Assembly (NCBI GenBank): GCA_025927935.1
Contig: JAICKM010000081.1
Location: forward strand, 1-14,958
Source: Chloroflexia bacterium
Lineage (GTDB): Bacteria > Chloroflexota > Chloroflexia > QHBQ01 > JADMIH01
Reading direction: 5' to 3'
Length of the DNA: 14,958 nucleotides
Shown piece by piece: positions 14,285-14,958 of this stretch. Within the stretch, counting starts at the first letter, position 1. Each line of letters starts with the position of its first letter. The translations under genes were made by a program, and so were the position numbers. The notes below the pieces were generated by a model. That model did no database searches. It had not been told where the DNA came from and was given only the letters and a program-made list of their open reading frames with translations.

Positions 14285-14958
14285 GTGACCGCTCGCGTGT
14301 CGGTGCTCATGCCGGCTTATAACCAGGCCCACTTCATCGCCCGTGCCCTCGACAGTCTCATGGCCCAGACGTTGCCCGACTGGGAACTGATCCTGGTGGA
14401 CGACGGCTCGACCGATGCGCCAAGCACGGTCCTTGCCCCGGACCTGGCCGATCCCCGCGTGCGCTACGAGCGGCTCGACCGCAACCGCGGCCTGGGCGGG
14501 GCGCTGAATCACGCGCTGGCCCAGGCCACGGCGCCCCTGATCGCCTACCTGCTGGAGAAAGGCACCTGGAACGAGCTGATCGACCTCTACACGCGGGCCG
14601 GCGGGCGCATCTACTCCAGCCCCGAAATGCGCGACTGGTTGGGCACAGTCGTGCCGGGCATCGAGAGTCTGGGACCGGCGCTCGTGCTCGACGGCGACCT
14701 ACCCAAGCGCGACTGGTTCACCGCGCCACCCTCGCCCCGGCTGTCGTACGCCGACGGGCAGTTGCACACGGTGGTGCCGGGCCGGCCCATCGGGCTGCAC
14801 CCGCATACCGTGGGCGAACTGGCCGCCGAAGGCGTGCATCTCCACTTTTACGGCGACTTCACCCACGGCCAGTGGAAAGCCTGGATCGAGAAGGCGCGGG
14901 GCATCGCGCCCGCCCATCTGCACCTGCACGCCAACGTGGACCAGGAGGACTGGGTGAC
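14285..14958 (+). CDS. Glycosyltransferase, GT2-type start with unrelated continuation (3' end missing)
   Basis: The frame is open from the GTG to the window end (224 codons seen). Residues 1-89 are a typical GT-A/GT2 beginning: VSVLMPAYNQAHFIARALDSL, VDDGSTD (38-44) and NRGLGGALN (67-75). Such proteins use nucleotide-sugar donors. The expected continuation with a DxD-type metal site (as in AYLPxDD) is absent. After AYL (87-89) the sequence changes to LEKGTWNELIDLYTRAGGRIYSS. It then runs through VHLHFYGDF and HLHLHANVDQEDWV, which resembles another kind of glycosyltransferase (GT-B-like; from memory, unverified). I infer an in-frame fusion or internal deletion near base 14549, a real chimera, or an assembly join. 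Activity as a GT2 enzyme is doubtful. Confidence 0.75.
   Translation, partial: MTARVSVLMPAYNQAHFIARALDSLMAQTLPDWELILVDDGSTDAPSTVLAPDLADPRVRYERLDRNRGLGGALNHALAQATAPLIAYLLEKGTWNELIDLYTRAGGRIYSSPEMRDWLGTVVPGIESLGPALVLDGDLPKRDWFTAPPSPRLSYADGQLHTVVPGRPIGLHPHTVGELAAEGVHLHFYGDFTHGQWKAWIEKARGIAPAHLHLHANVDQEDWV

Overview
The window is GC-rich (roughly two-thirds G+C by eye) and looks like chromosomal DNA of a Chloroflexota bacterium. The phylum call is an inference. It rests on the style of the first, secreted protein, on the four-gene Gld-like ABC exporter operon, and on intergenic palindromes of a kind common in such genomes. No rRNA, tRNA, CRISPR array, transposase or replication origin is visible.

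Layout. (1) 1-1197: 3' part of a secreted/surface protein gene, followed by a strong hairpin terminator and about 400 bp of repeat-rich spacer. (2) 1610-1984: an AhpD-like carboxymuconolactone decarboxylase-family gene. A near-consensus promoter (TTGACA-N17-TAGAAT) overlaps its last codons. (3) 2187-6582: a tightly coupled four-gene operon encoding an ABC ATPase, an ABC-2 permease, a GldG-like auxiliary protein and a DUF4340 protein. It is preceded by a leader with an attenuator-like hairpin and closed by a strong terminator. (4) 6794-7618: an endonuclease III-like DNA glycosylase, convergent with a MogA/MoaB-type molybdopterin gene (7743-8237, minus strand). (5) 8409-10929: two 191-bp, nearly identical (3 differences), directly repeated MITE-like elements bracket a beta-glucosidase-family GH3 gene and the broken tail of a second GH3 gene. 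(6) 11038-13493: membrane phospholipid genes plsY (minus strand), cdsA and a plsC-like acyltransferase. (7) 13534-13983: an SRPBCC-family gene (minus strand). (8) 14285 onward: a glycosyltransferase gene that runs off the window and looks chimeric.

How genes work together. The ABC operon probably builds one membrane complex, since three junctions are 4-nt overlaps or a 3-nt gap. PlsY, the PlsC-like protein and CdsA catalyse successive steps from glycerol-3-phosphate to CDP-diacylglycerol, and here they sit together. The other genes look like single transcription units.

Most notable observations: the MITE pair whose flanking 4-5 bp match in a crossed pattern (TAGT outside, AAGTA inside), consistent with integration or rearrangement of the GH3 block by recombination between MITEs; a GH3 tail cut exactly at the MITE edge; a glycosyltransferase that switches from a GT2 start to an unrelated continuation before the expected DxD motif; and an attenuator-like leader with competing repeats ahead of the exporter operon. 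I found no clear evidence of a wholly new multi-gene system. The MITE/GH3 module and the chimeric glycosyltransferase are the best leads.
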